A DNA stretch of 64,000 nt from JAKAGZ01 sp964412105 (GTDB lineage Bacteria > Bacteroidota > Ignavibacteria > Ignavibacteriales > Ignavibacteriaceae), in NCBI GenBank assembly GCA_964412105.1, contig CAYPNM010000010.1:1-64000 (forward strand). Reading direction: 5' to 3'. Below, in pieces: positions 27,034 to 35,867 of the stretch. Both the position numbers and the translations under genes were made by a program. The notes beneath the pieces were generated by a model. It did no database searches and was not told the DNA's origin. It worked only from the letters and a program-made list of their open reading frames with translations. Position 1 is the stretch's first letter. Each line of letters opens with the position of its first letter.

Positions 27034-27867
27034 CTACTTTAGGTTATTATTAAAAAATTCTAGTGTACTATTTAAAACTTTATCAAATTTAGGATTGCTA
27101 CCCTTATAAGGATGAACAATATCAAAGGTATGACCTGTAGCTGGAATTTTAATCAATTCTGTCAAATTTTTATTGGAAATATTGTACAACCTTTCTCCTT
27201 CCTTAACAGGAACCGACAGATCCTGTTCTCCATGAATTATTAAAAGAGGTCTATTTAGATTACTAACCGATTTTTCAATATTTAAAAGACTGCTTCTGTT
27301 CTTCTCCAGGTCTTCAAGTAGAGAGAGGTTTAATCTCATAATCTGCTTGGTTCTGGAATTTATAACTTCAAAATAGCCCTTTTTTCTCCATTGCTCTTTC
27401 TGACGCATCGAATATCGATCAAAATCTGAAACAGAAGCCCAAACAGCTACAGCATTCACAATTTTCTTTTGAAATGCTGTCAGAAGTGCAATTCCGCCGC
27501 CCCTGCTATGCCCTATTAAACCTATTTTTGTACCATCAGTTTTTCCCCAAAAACCATTCAAATAGGCATCAATAAGTTCCGATAATTCAGCTATTTCAAG
27601 TGAAAATGTATTTTTAGCAAATTTTTCCCCTTCAGTAAATTCAATTGGATTATCGCCAATTCCGTTATGCGAAAAATTAAATGCACACACAAAGAAACCT
27701 CTGTTGGAAAGCGTTTTTCCAACATAAGGCCAGAATCCCCAATCTTTAAATCCCTTAAATCCATGAATTAAAAATATACAGGGAGCTCTTCCAACATTTT
27801 CAATTCCGAAAGTAGAAATATTCAGAGAGTTATTTTCGCTGGTTCTGAATACAAAATTATCGCTCAT
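27034..27867 (-). CDS. Alpha/beta hydrolase
   Basis: A 277-residue hydrolase with the nucleophile elbow IGHSRGGGIALL. The acid and histidine residues are plausible in IIHGEQDLSVP and ATGHTFD. HGFKGFKDWGFWPY near residue 34 is the oxyanion region and is characteristic of a dienelactone-hydrolase-like group often annotated as a peptidase or acyl hydrolase. No signal peptide is present, so it acts in the cytoplasm. The substrate is unknown. It is followed by bioY. Confidence 0.85.
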   Translation of the reverse strand: MSDNFVFRTSENNSLNISTFGIENVGRAPCIFLIHGFKGFKDWGFWPYVGKTLSNRGFFVCAFNFSHNGIGDNPIEFTEGEKFAKNTFSLEIAELSELIDAYLNGFWGKTDGTKIGLIGHSRGGGIALLTAFQKKIVNAVAVWASVSDFDRYSMRQKEQWRKKGYFEVINSRTKQIMRLNLSLLEDLEKNRSSLLNIEKSVSNLNRPLLIIHGEQDLSVPVKEGERLYNISNKNLTELIKIPATGHTFDIVHPYKGSNPKFDKVLNSTLEFFNNNLK

Positions 27868-28310
27868 TAAAACGAAATATGCTTATTAAACCAAGAAAAG
27901 TCAAGAATTTACTAAAAAAGGCAATTTTTAAAGATAATAGTTAAATGGCTGTTTTTTAACTAAAATCAATTAAAAATGGAAATCTTCTTTTTGTGATAAG
28001 CTAATTTTAGTAAAGTTATGATATAAACTGAAAATTTGCCTTTTCATTGCTTATAAGCTTCCCTTATTCAATTATAGTCCAATTGTATATAAACATCCTG
28101 AAAGAAAGCATAAATTTCATCTTTAATAATAAGGGATAAAACTTTTCTAAAGAATTGTTGTTGTATTTTAGGTTGTTAGACAAGAATTATTATTTTTCTT
28201 GCGTTTAAAAATGTAATTATTTATGATGCACTAAAAATTGCAAAAAACTGAATACCAAAACATTTAATTTTGCATAAGCACAAACAGTAAGTATTCTTGT
28301 AAGCAGCAAT
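27868..28310. other. AT-rich intergenic region between divergent genes
   Basis: No gene is visible in this 443-bp spacer between the hydrolase gene (minus) and the HisA-family gene (plus). It should contain both promoters. TAATTTTG at 28265-28272 matches the Bacteroidota -7 box TAnnTTTG, 38 bp before the HisA-family start. I find no TTG at the usual -33 distance, so this is a weak call. Confidence 0.45.
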
Positions 28311-29063
28311 ATGAGCTATTTATTAGTAATCCCGTCAATTGATATTAAAGATGGCAAAACTGTCAGAGTTGTTAAAGGAATTCCAGAACTGAATTGTCAA
28401 GAATATGGAAACGATCCTGTTGAAATGGCCAGAATCTGGAGAGCTGAAAATGCAAAATTAATCCATGTAGTTGATTTTGATGGTGCAGCTGATCATTCAA
28501 AAAGGAATTTTAGAATAATTGAGGAAATTTGTTCTTCTGTTATAATTCCTGTTGAATTTGCCGGTGGTATCAGAACATTTGATGAAGCAAAACAAATGAT
28601 GCAAACCGGAATTAGCAGGCTTGTTGTTAGTACAATGGCTATTGAAAACAGAACTGATTTTATTAAATCCTTGGAATTTTTTGGACCCTTAAAGCTTGTG
28701 ATTTCGTTGGATATCGTAGATGAAGAGATTGTTATAAGAGGAAGAAGAATTAAGACTGGGATAAAATATTTGGATTTTGCTAAAGAAATGGCCGAACTTG
28801 GAGTTGAAAGATTTATTGTTACTGATGTAAACACAAATGGAATGATGAATGGACCCAATATTGAGATGTCTAAAAAAGTTGCAGAAATTACAGGTGCAAA
28901 AATTACTCATTCTGGCGGCGTCAGGAACAAAGATGAATTAATGGATCTTCAAAATTTAATCCCGGTTGGAATTGATTCAGTAATAGTTGGACGTGCTCTG
29001 TATGAGAACAGATTTCCCTGTCAAAAATTATGGCGTGTCGCTGAATCCGGAATTTTTCAATAA
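28311..29063 (+). CDS. HisA-family phosphoribosyl isomerase
   Basis: A TIM-barrel protein of 250 residues with HisA landmarks: PSIDIKDGK (acid residue D11), VVDFDGA, EFAGGIR, SLDIV and THSGGVR. HisA converts ProFAR to PRFAR in histidine synthesis. Two things are unusual. The gene stands apart from any other his gene, next to a cyclic-nucleotide-binding gene and a universal-stress gene. The usual TDIxxDGTxxGPN loop reads TDVNTNGMMNGPN. It may be the pathway enzyme in a scattered his set or a paralogue with another substrate. Confidence 0.8.
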   Translation: MSYLLVIPSIDIKDGKTVRVVKGIPELNCQEYGNDPVEMARIWRAENAKLIHVVDFDGAADHSKRNFRIIEEICSSVIIPVEFAGGIRTFDEAKQMMQTGISRLVVSTMAIENRTDFIKSLEFFGPLKLVISLDIVDEEIVIRGRRIKTGIKYLDFAKEMAELGVERFIVTDVNTNGMMNGPNIEMSKKVAEITGAKITHSGGVRNKDELMDLQNLIPVGIDSVIVGRALYENRFPCQKLWRVAESGIFQ

Positions 29064-29073
29064 GGAATAAAAT

Positions 29074-29601
29074 ATGAACACTAAAATTAAGAATTTGCCT
29101 CATAGCAGTTTTTGGGCTAACCTTTTCAATTCATCTGCCGAGAAAATGGATTTGCAAAAGGCATTAAGGTCTATTCCTATTTTCGAGGAATTGAATAAAA
29201 GAGATTTTTCTTTATTAATGGATCTTGTTCACGACCGGATTTATATAGCTGGTGAATATGTATTTTATCAGGGCGATCCTGGACTTGGCATCTATTTAAT
29301 CCGTGAAGGGGAAATTGAAATACAAAGAACTGGCAAAAATGGTAATACTTTATCTTTAGCTCAATTAAACAAAGGTGATTTTTTTGGCGAACTCGCTCTG
29401 GTGGACGGTGAAAAAAGATCTGCTTCAGCCATAGCAAAAACTGATACAAAACTTGCTGTAATATTTAAACCGGATCTTGATGAGTTTATTGATAAGTTTC
29501 CAAAGAAAGGTGTAAAAATTCTGGATGGAATTTCAAAAATAATTGCTACACGTTTGAGAAGAATGAATGAGGAACAATATGAAATTCTCACTAAAATTTA
29601 A
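29074..29601 (+). CDS. Cyclic-nucleotide-binding-domain protein
   Basis: A 175-residue protein made almost entirely of a CNB (Crp-like) domain. The beta-roll reads YIAGEYVFYQGDPGLGIYLIREGEIEI, and the phosphate-binding cassette is FFGELALVDGEKRSASAIA. No helix-turn-helix follows, so it is not a Crp-type regulator. The cassette has K-R where cAMP binders have a conserved Arg; nucleotide binding is plausible. It lies 10 bp after the HisA-family gene and 12 bp before the USP gene, suggesting one operon. Confidence 0.85.
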   Translation: MNTKIKNLPHSSFWANLFNSSAEKMDLQKALRSIPIFEELNKRDFSLLMDLVHDRIYIAGEYVFYQGDPGLGIYLIREGEIEIQRTGKNGNTLSLAQLNKGDFFGELALVDGEKRSASAIAKTDTKLAVIFKPDLDEFIDKFPKKGVKILDGISKIIATRLRRMNEEQYEILTKI

Positions 29602-29613
29602 TGGGGGTTAGAA

Positions 29614-30111
29614 ATGAATACTACAATTAGCAAAATATTGGTACCAATAGATTTCTCTGACTATTCCAAAAGTGCATTAAAATATGCCGTCGATTTTGCG
29701 AAGTTTTTTAATGCTGAATTATCTTTAATATACGTTGTTGAACCTGTGATTTATCCACCCGATTTCAGTATGGGACAAATTGCTGTTCCATCTGTTGACT
29801 TTGAAATGGATAAGCGTGCAAAAGAAGAATTAGAAAATCTTGCCAAAAAGCAGATCCCTAAAGAATTAAAAACAAAAATTATAGTAAAAACTGGTAAGCC
29901 ATTTATTGAAATAATTGATACTGCTAATGAATTGGATTCTGATTTAATTATTATTGCAACCCATGGACATTCGGGCGTGGAACATATCCTATTTGGGAGC
30001 ACGGCAGAAAAAGTTGTAAGAAAGGCGCCATGTCCTGTTCTGACTTTAAGAGAACCTGTTAAGGGATTTCAGTTTAAAGAAGAGTTAAATAAGTTAAATA
30101 ATAAAAGTTAG
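29614..30111 (+). CDS. Universal stress protein (UspA family)
   Basis: A 165-residue single-domain USP. The ATP-binding pattern is complete: VPIDFSDYSKSAL at the N terminus and the C-terminal IATHGHSGVEHILFGSTAEKVVRKAPCPVL, which fits G-2x-G-9x-G(S/T). This makes it an ATP-binding rather than UspA-type member. It is the third gene of the HisA-family/CNB/USP operon and faces the polyprenyl synthase gene across a 25-bp convergent gap. Confidence 0.9.
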   Translation: MNTTISKILVPIDFSDYSKSALKYAVDFAKFFNAELSLIYVVEPVIYPPDFSMGQIAVPSVDFEMDKRAKEELENLAKKQIPKELKTKIIVKTGKPFIEIIDTANELDSDLIIIATHGHSGVEHILFGSTAEKVVRKAPCPVLTLREPVKGFQFKEELNKLNNKS

Positions 30112-30136
30112 AAATTTTATCTAAATTGATTTATAG

Positions 30137-31114
30137 TCAATTTTTTCGATCGATTATAAAATCAACTAGTGCCCCAAGAGCAATTTTGGCTGGTGATTCC
30201 GGAAATATTTTGAGGGCTTCTTTTGCCTTTTGTGAATAGCTATGAGATATTTCGATGGCATATTCTATTCCATGATTTTGCCTGACAAATTCTAAAATTT
30301 CCTTTATTTCTTTCCTTCCACCATTTTTAATTAGACTTTTTATATTATTCATTTCACTTTTTGAAACTTGATTCATTGCATAGATTAGTGGTAATGTTAT
30401 TTTCTTTTCCTTTATATCGCCACCGACTGGTTTTCCTATCATTGATGATGTCCCTTCAAAATCAAGGATATCATCTCTAATTTGAAAAGATATGCCAATA
30501 TTTGAACCGAATATTTTCATAGCATTATGGTAGTCTTTATTTTCTGTGGCGCTCATTGCACCTATCTGGCAACAAGTTTCAAGTAATGAGGCCGTCTTGT
30601 CTGAAATGACCTTAAAATATGTTGTTTCATCAATATCTAGCTTCCGTGTTTTTTGGATTTGAAGTAATTCACCCTCCGACATTCTTTTTACAGCATCAGT
30701 TACAACCCCTAAAAAATCATAATCCTTCCCTTCGACTGCTAGCATTAAACCACGGGATAGAAGATAATCACCCATCAGTACTGCAACTTTATTTTTAAAT
30801 ACAGCATTAATTGACCAAAATCCTCTCCTCTTATTTGCATTATCAACTACATCATCATGTACCAGTGTGGCAGTATGAAGTAATTCAACAAGCACTGCGC
30901 CTCTATATGCCCTGGCTGAAATTCCTCCGGAAACTTTTGCAGCTAATAAAACCAGAAGCGGTCTTACTTTTTTCCCCTTTTGTCTAAGAATATAGTTTGC
31001 AACAAGATCTACAAGACCAACTTTGGATTTCATTGACTCTTTAAAGAGTGCCTGAAATTTATCCAATTCGGATTTTATTGGCTGACTTATTTCTGATAAT
31101 TGTGGCTTATTCAA
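30137..31114 (-). CDS. Polyprenyl diphosphate synthase
   Basis: A trans-isoprenyl diphosphate synthase of 325 residues. The first aspartate-rich motif is HDDVVDNANKRRG and the second is RDDILDFEG; GKPVGGDIKEKKITLPLIYA follows, as in long-chain octaprenyl/heptaprenyl synthases. The product is probably the menaquinone side chain. It starts at a TTG that overlaps the tatC stop (TTGA), so translation is coupled with tatC. Confidence 0.9.
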   Translation of the reverse strand: MNKPQLSEISQPIKSELDKFQALFKESMKSKVGLVDLVANYILRQKGKKVRPLLVLLAAKVSGGISARAYRGAVLVELLHTATLVHDDVVDNANKRRGFWSINAVFKNKVAVLMGDYLLSRGLMLAVEGKDYDFLGVVTDAVKRMSEGELLQIQKTRKLDIDETTYFKVISDKTASLLETCCQIGAMSATENKDYHNAMKIFGSNIGISFQIRDDILDFEGTSSMIGKPVGGDIKEKKITLPLIYAMNQVSKSEMNNIKSLIKNGGRKEIKEILEFVRQNHGIEYAIEISHSYSQKAKEALKIFPESPAKIALGALVDFIIDRKN

Positions 31115-31869
31115 TTTTTCTTTGCAGCAAGTTTTGAAATGAAAATACTAATTTCATAAAGCAAAAATAGCGGTACTGCCAATACAACCTGTGAAACCGG
31201 ATCAGTTCCCGGAGTAAGCACCGCTGCCAAAATAAAAATAACTACGATAGCGTGCCTTCTATATTTGCGCATATACTCAGGCTTAAGAATACCAATTTTC
31301 GTAAGGAAAAATGATATCATTGGAAGCTCAAATACTATACCGGCTCCAACTATAATACTTAATACAATAGAAAGATATTCATCTATAGCAAATTCGTTCT
31401 TAATAGCAGAAGATCCAAATTGCACGGCAAATTTTAATGCAAAAGGAATCATTACATAATATGCAAAAGCTGCCCCACATAAAAAGCAAAATGTTGAAAA
31501 AAATACAATGGATGTAATATATTTCCTTTCCTTTTTACGCAATGCCGGTGCCAGAAATTTCCAGAACTGATAAAAAATATTTGGCAAGCTTATAATTACC
31601 CCAACTATTATAGCAACCTCCATATACATAAATAGCTGGCCAAATGGTCTCAGATTCTGAAGTGATGCACCAGAATCGCGGGCAGGTTTTAAAAGAACTT
31701 TATCTACAAGAAAATCTATAAATATCCACGCAATTAAGGTCCCTACCAACAATCCAATTAAAGAGTATATAATTCTCCATCTTAATTCCTCAAGATGATC
31801 AAGAAAGGACATTTCTAGCCCTTCCCCTTCCTTATCCTCTAATTCATTGGTAAAATCGTCAGTCGCCAC
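31111..31869 (-). CDS. tatC: Sec-independent translocase subunit TatC
   Basis: A multi-spanning inner-membrane receptor of the twin-arginine export system (252 residues, six membrane segments). The conserved N-terminal MSFLDHLEELRWRI, the loop with FWKFLAPALRKKERKY and the end ILAAVLTPGTDPVSQ are diagnostic. It starts at a GTG. No tatA gene is nearby, so the other subunit must be encoded elsewhere. glyA lies 19 bp upstream. Confidence 0.95.
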   Translation of the reverse strand: MATDDFTNELEDKEGEGLEMSFLDHLEELRWRIIYSLIGLLVGTLIAWIFIDFLVDKVLLKPARDSGASLQNLRPFGQLFMYMEVAIIVGVIISLPNIFYQFWKFLAPALRKKERKYITSIVFFSTFCFLCGAAFAYYVMIPFALKFAVQFGSSAIKNEFAIDEYLSIVLSIIVGAGIVFELPMISFFLTKIGILKPEYMRKYRRHAIVVIFILAAVLTPGTDPVSQVVLAVPLFLLYEISIFISKLAAKKN

Positions 31870-31888
31870 AGATAATAATTCCTACTGG

Positions 31889-33178
31889 TTATTCTTTAAA
31901 TAAAGGATAACCTGAACACAATTCTTTTACTTCTTTTTTTATTTTTTCCAATTCAGTGTCATTATCAACATTTTGTATTGCACGGTTTATAAAACCCGCA
32001 ATTAAATCCATTTCTTTTTCTTTCATACCGCGTGTCGTTACAACCGGGGTACCGATCCTGATACCACTTGTAACAAATGGGCTTCTCTGATCAAAAGGGA
32101 TCATATTTTTATTTACGGTCATACCTGCTTTGCCCAATGCATTTTCTGCCTGCTTGCCGGTAATATTTTTATTTGTCAGATCAATTAGCATAAGGTGGTT
32201 ATCGGTTCCGCCAGAAATAATATTAAAATCATTCCCATTTAAGTGCTTTGCCAATGTTTTGGAATTGGAAACAATTTGTCTAGCATAGGTAAGGAAAGAA
32301 TCTTCTTGAGCTTCACCAAAGGCCACCGCCTTAGCCATTATTATATGCATTAATGGCCCCCCCTGTATCCCCGGCATCACCATACTATCAAGCAGTTCAG
32401 ACATCATTTTAATCCTGTCGCCCTTAGGCGTTTTTATACCGAAAGGATTTTCCTTATCCTTTCCTATTAATATAATTCCACCGCGGGGTCCGCGAAGAGT
32501 TTTATGAGTTGTAGAAGTTACTACATCACAATAAGCAAGAGGATTATCAAGCAAACCCTTTGCAATTAATCCCGCTGGATGAGCCATATCACACATAAGG
32601 AAAGCACCAATAGAATCAGCAATCTGCCTGAATTTTGCATAATCCCATTCCCTTGAATATGCACTTGCTCCGGTTACAATTAGCTTTGGTTTTTCTTTTT
32701 TCGCCAGATCTTCAACCTGATTATAATCAATAACCTGAGTTTCCTTATTCAGCGTGTATCCTATTGCCTGGTAAAGCTGTCCTGAAAAATTAACAGGAGA
32801 TCCATGGGTCAAATGACCTCCGTGTGCAAGGCTTAATCCCATAAATTTATCTCCAGGCTTTAATAATGTCATTAGCACAGCCATATTGGCTTGGCTGCCG
32901 CTATGAGGCTGCACGTTTACATATTCAGCGTTGAACAGTTGCTTTAATCTATCCCTTGCTATATTCTCGGCCATATCAACAAATTCACATCCGCCATAAT
33001 ATCTTTTTCCTGGATATCCTTCGGCATATTTATTAGTTAAAACCGATCCAGCAGCTTCAAGCACAGCTGGACTTACGTAATTTTCAGATGCAATTAATTC
33101 AAGATGATTTTGTTGGCGTCTGGTTTCAAGCTCTAATGCTTCAAATATAGCTTTGTCTTTCTGAAGTGGATTTGTCAT
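31889..33178 (-). CDS. glyA: Serine hydroxymethyltransferase
   Basis: A PLP enzyme interconverting serine and glycine and charging tetrahydrofolate with a one-carbon unit. The protein of 429 residues shows LIASENYVS, NKYAEGYPGKRYYGGCE, HGGHLTHGSP and the PLP-lysine motif VTSTTHKTLRGPRGG. It heads a run with tatC and the polyprenyl synthase gene; the spacing (19 bp, then a 4-bp overlap) suggests co-transcription. Confidence 0.97.
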   Translation of the reverse strand: MTNPLQKDKAIFEALELETRRQQNHLELIASENYVSPAVLEAAGSVLTNKYAEGYPGKRYYGGCEFVDMAENIARDRLKQLFNAEYVNVQPHSGSQANMAVLMTLLKPGDKFMGLSLAHGGHLTHGSPVNFSGQLYQAIGYTLNKETQVIDYNQVEDLAKKEKPKLIVTGASAYSREWDYAKFRQIADSIGAFLMCDMAHPAGLIAKGLLDNPLAYCDVVTSTTHKTLRGPRGGIILIGKDKENPFGIKTPKGDRIKMMSELLDSMVMPGIQGGPLMHIIMAKAVAFGEAQEDSFLTYARQIVSNSKTLAKHLNGNDFNIISGGTDNHLMLIDLTNKNITGKQAENALGKAGMTVNKNMIPFDQRSPFVTSGIRIGTPVVTTRGMKEKEMDLIAGFINRAIQNVDNDTELEKIKKEVKELCSGYPLFKE

Positions 33179-33261
33179 TTTAGTGTCATTTTATTGAAAA
33201 TAATACTATAAATTTAATCAATAAAGTTAAGATTATCTACAATTCTTGCAGACACCTAAAT

Positions 33262-33295
33262 AAAAAAGGTTTCAGAGTTTATTCTGAAACCTTTC
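33262..33295 (-). terminator. Rho-independent terminator
   Basis: An 11-bp stem (AAAGGTTTCAG with CTGAAACCTTT) is followed on the minus strand by a T-rich run. It lies 26 bp after the TPR gene stop and ends the glgA-to-TPR run before glyA. Confidence 0.85.
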
Positions 33296-33320
33296 TAATT
33301 AAATAATCTATTTAAAATAA

Positions 33321-34589
33321 TTATGGGACAGTCACACTTCTTTGTATCCAACCATAGCATTTACCGGTAATGGGCAATGTTTGTCCGGATTTATACCCTC
33401 TGAAAAAGTAATCTTCTTTGCTCGGAACGGAATCATTAAGAGCAGTAATTCTTTCAGCAGCCTGTTCGAGAGTAGGGTCCATATTTCTGGCTTTTCTGTA
33501 GGTATCTTGTGCAAGCAAATAAACTAATTTTGTTTCAAAGTTAAATTCACATCCTCTGGCAGACTGTTCGTACAAATTTCCCAGATAGAATATTGGCAAA
33601 GCCCAGCCCTTCCCTATTTCACTCGCCTTCTCATAATAACTTCTTGCAAGGGAATATTGGTTCTTATCTTTATAAACAATTCCAAGATTTAAATAATCTT
33701 CCTTTTTGTCAGGTTCAAGTTGTATTAACTTTTTATAAGCACTTTCCGCGCTATTAAGATCATTAACTTTTTGATAAGCGGAGGCTAATTGAGCCCAATA
33801 ATTTATGGTTTCAGGTGATTTTGAGACCAGAAATTCAAGCACTGAAATCGCATCCTTATATAACCCGGCCTTCATAGCTACCGACGCATAAGTCCAGGCC
33901 TTTTCCAGATTATCTTTGTCCAAGTCCCAAGCTTTTTTATCAATTGCAGCCAGTTCTTGAAGATTTTCAACTAAATTTTGTAATTCATTTGTCCATTGCG
34001 GGTTATCAGGCTCCCTTTCACTCAGTTTAGTATATAAATCAATTGCTTTGGATTTATAATCATTGTCATTTGACTGATATTTTATATATAACTGACCAAG
34101 TCTATTGTAATAATATGAAGAAGTATTAGGATTATCTGCAAAAGCTTTTTCATAATCAGCTATAACCTTGCTAGAGTCCATATGTAGCCATGTTTCCTCA
34201 ACAAAAGCTTCTCTTGGTTCAAAATAGGTTCTATCCGTTGTATCATATTTTAATGCAACATCATAAAAATAAAGTATTGTATCCTCAATTGATTTTTTAA
34301 TCTTTGGTGAAATTGAGGTGGAATCATGTAATTCCCAAAGCAGGTCTTCCATCTTATAATAAACCCACTTACTATATTTTGCAGGATAAAGCTTTAGAAT
34401 CTTAAAGCCATAAGGCATAGCACTCATGAAATCTTTATTTTTATAATATTCAGCAAAGAGGCTGTAAATTATAAGTGATGAGTCTACTTGAGTAGTTGTG
34501 GGTGCAACATTTTGTTGAGCACTCACTTTGAAATTAATAGAAAGCACGCTTAAAGAGCAAATGCAAATTAATTTTATTAGTTTTTTCAA
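33321..34589 (-). CDS. Secreted TPR-repeat protein
   Basis: Start placed at a TTG (34589) that has GAGG 6 nt upstream and gives a clean signal peptide (KKLIKLICICSLSV ... SAQQ). An ATG at 34634 would overlap the preceding gene by 28 bp and add charged residues before the signal. The mature part has several tetratricopeptide units from about residue 150 (for example APIKYQ-like NRLGQLYIKY, WAQLASAYQKVND, LNLGIVYKDKNQ). It probably scaffolds protein contacts in the periplasm. It is paired with the outer-membrane protein gene upstream. Confidence 0.8.
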   Translation of the reverse strand: MKKLIKLICICSLSVLSINFKVSAQQNVAPTTTQVDSSLIIYSLFAEYYKNKDFMSAMPYGFKILKLYPAKYSKWVYYKMEDLLWELHDSTSISPKIKKSIEDTILYFYDVALKYDTTDRTYFEPREAFVEETWLHMDSSKVIADYEKAFADNPNTSSYYYNRLGQLYIKYQSNDNDYKSKAIDLYTKLSEREPDNPQWTNELQNLVENLQELAAIDKKAWDLDKDNLEKAWTYASVAMKAGLYKDAISVLEFLVSKSPETINYWAQLASAYQKVNDLNSAESAYKKLIQLEPDKKEDYLNLGIVYKDKNQYSLARSYYEKASEIGKGWALPIFYLGNLYEQSARGCEFNFETKLVYLLAQDTYRKARNMDPTLEQAAERITALNDSVPSKEDYFFRGYKSGQTLPITGKCYGWIQRSVTVP

Positions 34590-34606
34590 AACTAACCTCA
34601 AATTAG

Positions 34607-35866
34607 TTAATAATGAACACTTCTTAAGAACCATAACTCCCCTAGACTAACACTGCCAGTGAGCCTTATAAGTTTTTCTTTGAACAGGTTAAAATCATTC
34701 GTACCTCTTATTGAATATGCCAAACTGAGATCAAGCGTATTTTCATAGCTTAGAGGCAACGAAATTCCACCCATTACAGAATATTCATTTATACCTTGAC
34801 CATTTACGTAATACTGCGTTTGCTCATAGGTTAAACCCAGACGAAGCATAACTTGTTCCCAGAACGATTGCCCGGTTTCCTTAATGGGTCTGTACTCAAA
34901 TCCCGCACTTACTTTGTAGCTGTCACGCAAATATGGGGATGTCTTCCCGTTCAATGCATACTTACTCCAAGGCTGGAATAAATAATCAAGTGAAAATAGG
35001 TATTTTTTATTTAATACAAAACTCGCACCAGTTGCAATTCTATAGGGTAAAAGCATATCTATCGATGAACTTAAAACCGTATCAGTAATCAAACTCGAAG
35101 ATATAATTAATGAAGTATCTGCATTTAAAGTTGAACTAAATGAAACTGCTAATCCCAGCCTGAGATCAGATAAACTCTCTGAGTTAAATATTGTTGATAT
35201 ATCAGGGGAAATTATGCCAACAGTTGAACCAAAACCAGAAGGAGAATTCCTGGTAGTAAATGTACCTTTTAGTATTGTATTATCATTTGGGAAAGTGATG
35301 GTAGAATTATAATTTAATTCTCCGAAATAATATTCAACTCTTGCACCAAGGCTCAAATCAAATGGTAATCTGTATGAAGTTCCGAGGAACATTTTGGACA
35401 AACCCCCTGTACCTTCATAGCTGACATCATATCTGGTGTTAACGGTACCAGTTTCAATATATTGATTTTCTTCAATATAGCTGACCTTGGAGTAAGGAAT
35501 TAATCCTGCTGAAAAAGTAATACCATGCTCTTTGCTGATCGGGAATACCATCGTTGCACCAGCAAAGTTTGCACTGCCACTATAAGAACTAGCATTGTTG
35601 TTTGATAGAAACAATCCATTATACATCACCCCTAATTCTGTCCTTGTGCTTCGTAAACCGGTTAAGCTCGCTGGATTTAATATACTTATAAAATTAACAT
35701 CAATAATTGAACTTCCCAAACCTCCCATACCTGCCATCCTGGCACTATAAGTATAGATATTATCACCTAATCCCAATCTCGAATAGCTTGAGCTTATTTG
35801 TGGAAATACATCAATTTGACTTACAAATAAAATGAGTACTATAAAGATTTTAATGAATAATTTCAT
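34607..35866 (-). CDS. Outer-membrane beta-barrel protein (PorV/FadL-like)
   Basis: A 419-residue protein with a signal peptide (to about residue 22, FPQISS). The N-terminal pattern SRLGLGD...ARMAGMGGLGSS...NPASLTGLR is typical of PorV/FadL-related barrels of Bacteroidota and Ignavibacteria. Alternating beta segments continue to the end. The ligand is unknown. It is sandwiched between a lipoprotein gene (1-bp gap) and the TPR gene, so the three probably form one outer-membrane assembly. Confidence 0.78.
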   Translation of the reverse strand: MKLFIKIFIVLILFVSQIDVFPQISSSYSRLGLGDNIYTYSARMAGMGGLGSSIIDVNFISILNPASLTGLRSTRTELGVMYNGLFLSNNNASSYSGSANFAGATMVFPISKEHGITFSAGLIPYSKVSYIEENQYIETGTVNTRYDVSYEGTGGLSKMFLGTSYRLPFDLSLGARVEYYFGELNYNSTITFPNDNTILKGTFTTRNSPSGFGSTVGIISPDISTIFNSESLSDLRLGLAVSFSSTLNADTSLIISSSLITDTVLSSSIDMLLPYRIATGASFVLNKKYLFSLDYLFQPWSKYALNGKTSPYLRDSYKVSAGFEYRPIKETGQSFWEQVMLRLGLTYEQTQYYVNGQGINEYSVMGGISLPLSYENTLDLSLAYSIRGTNDFNLFKEKLIRLTGSVSLGELWFLRSVHY

Positions 35867-35867
35867 A

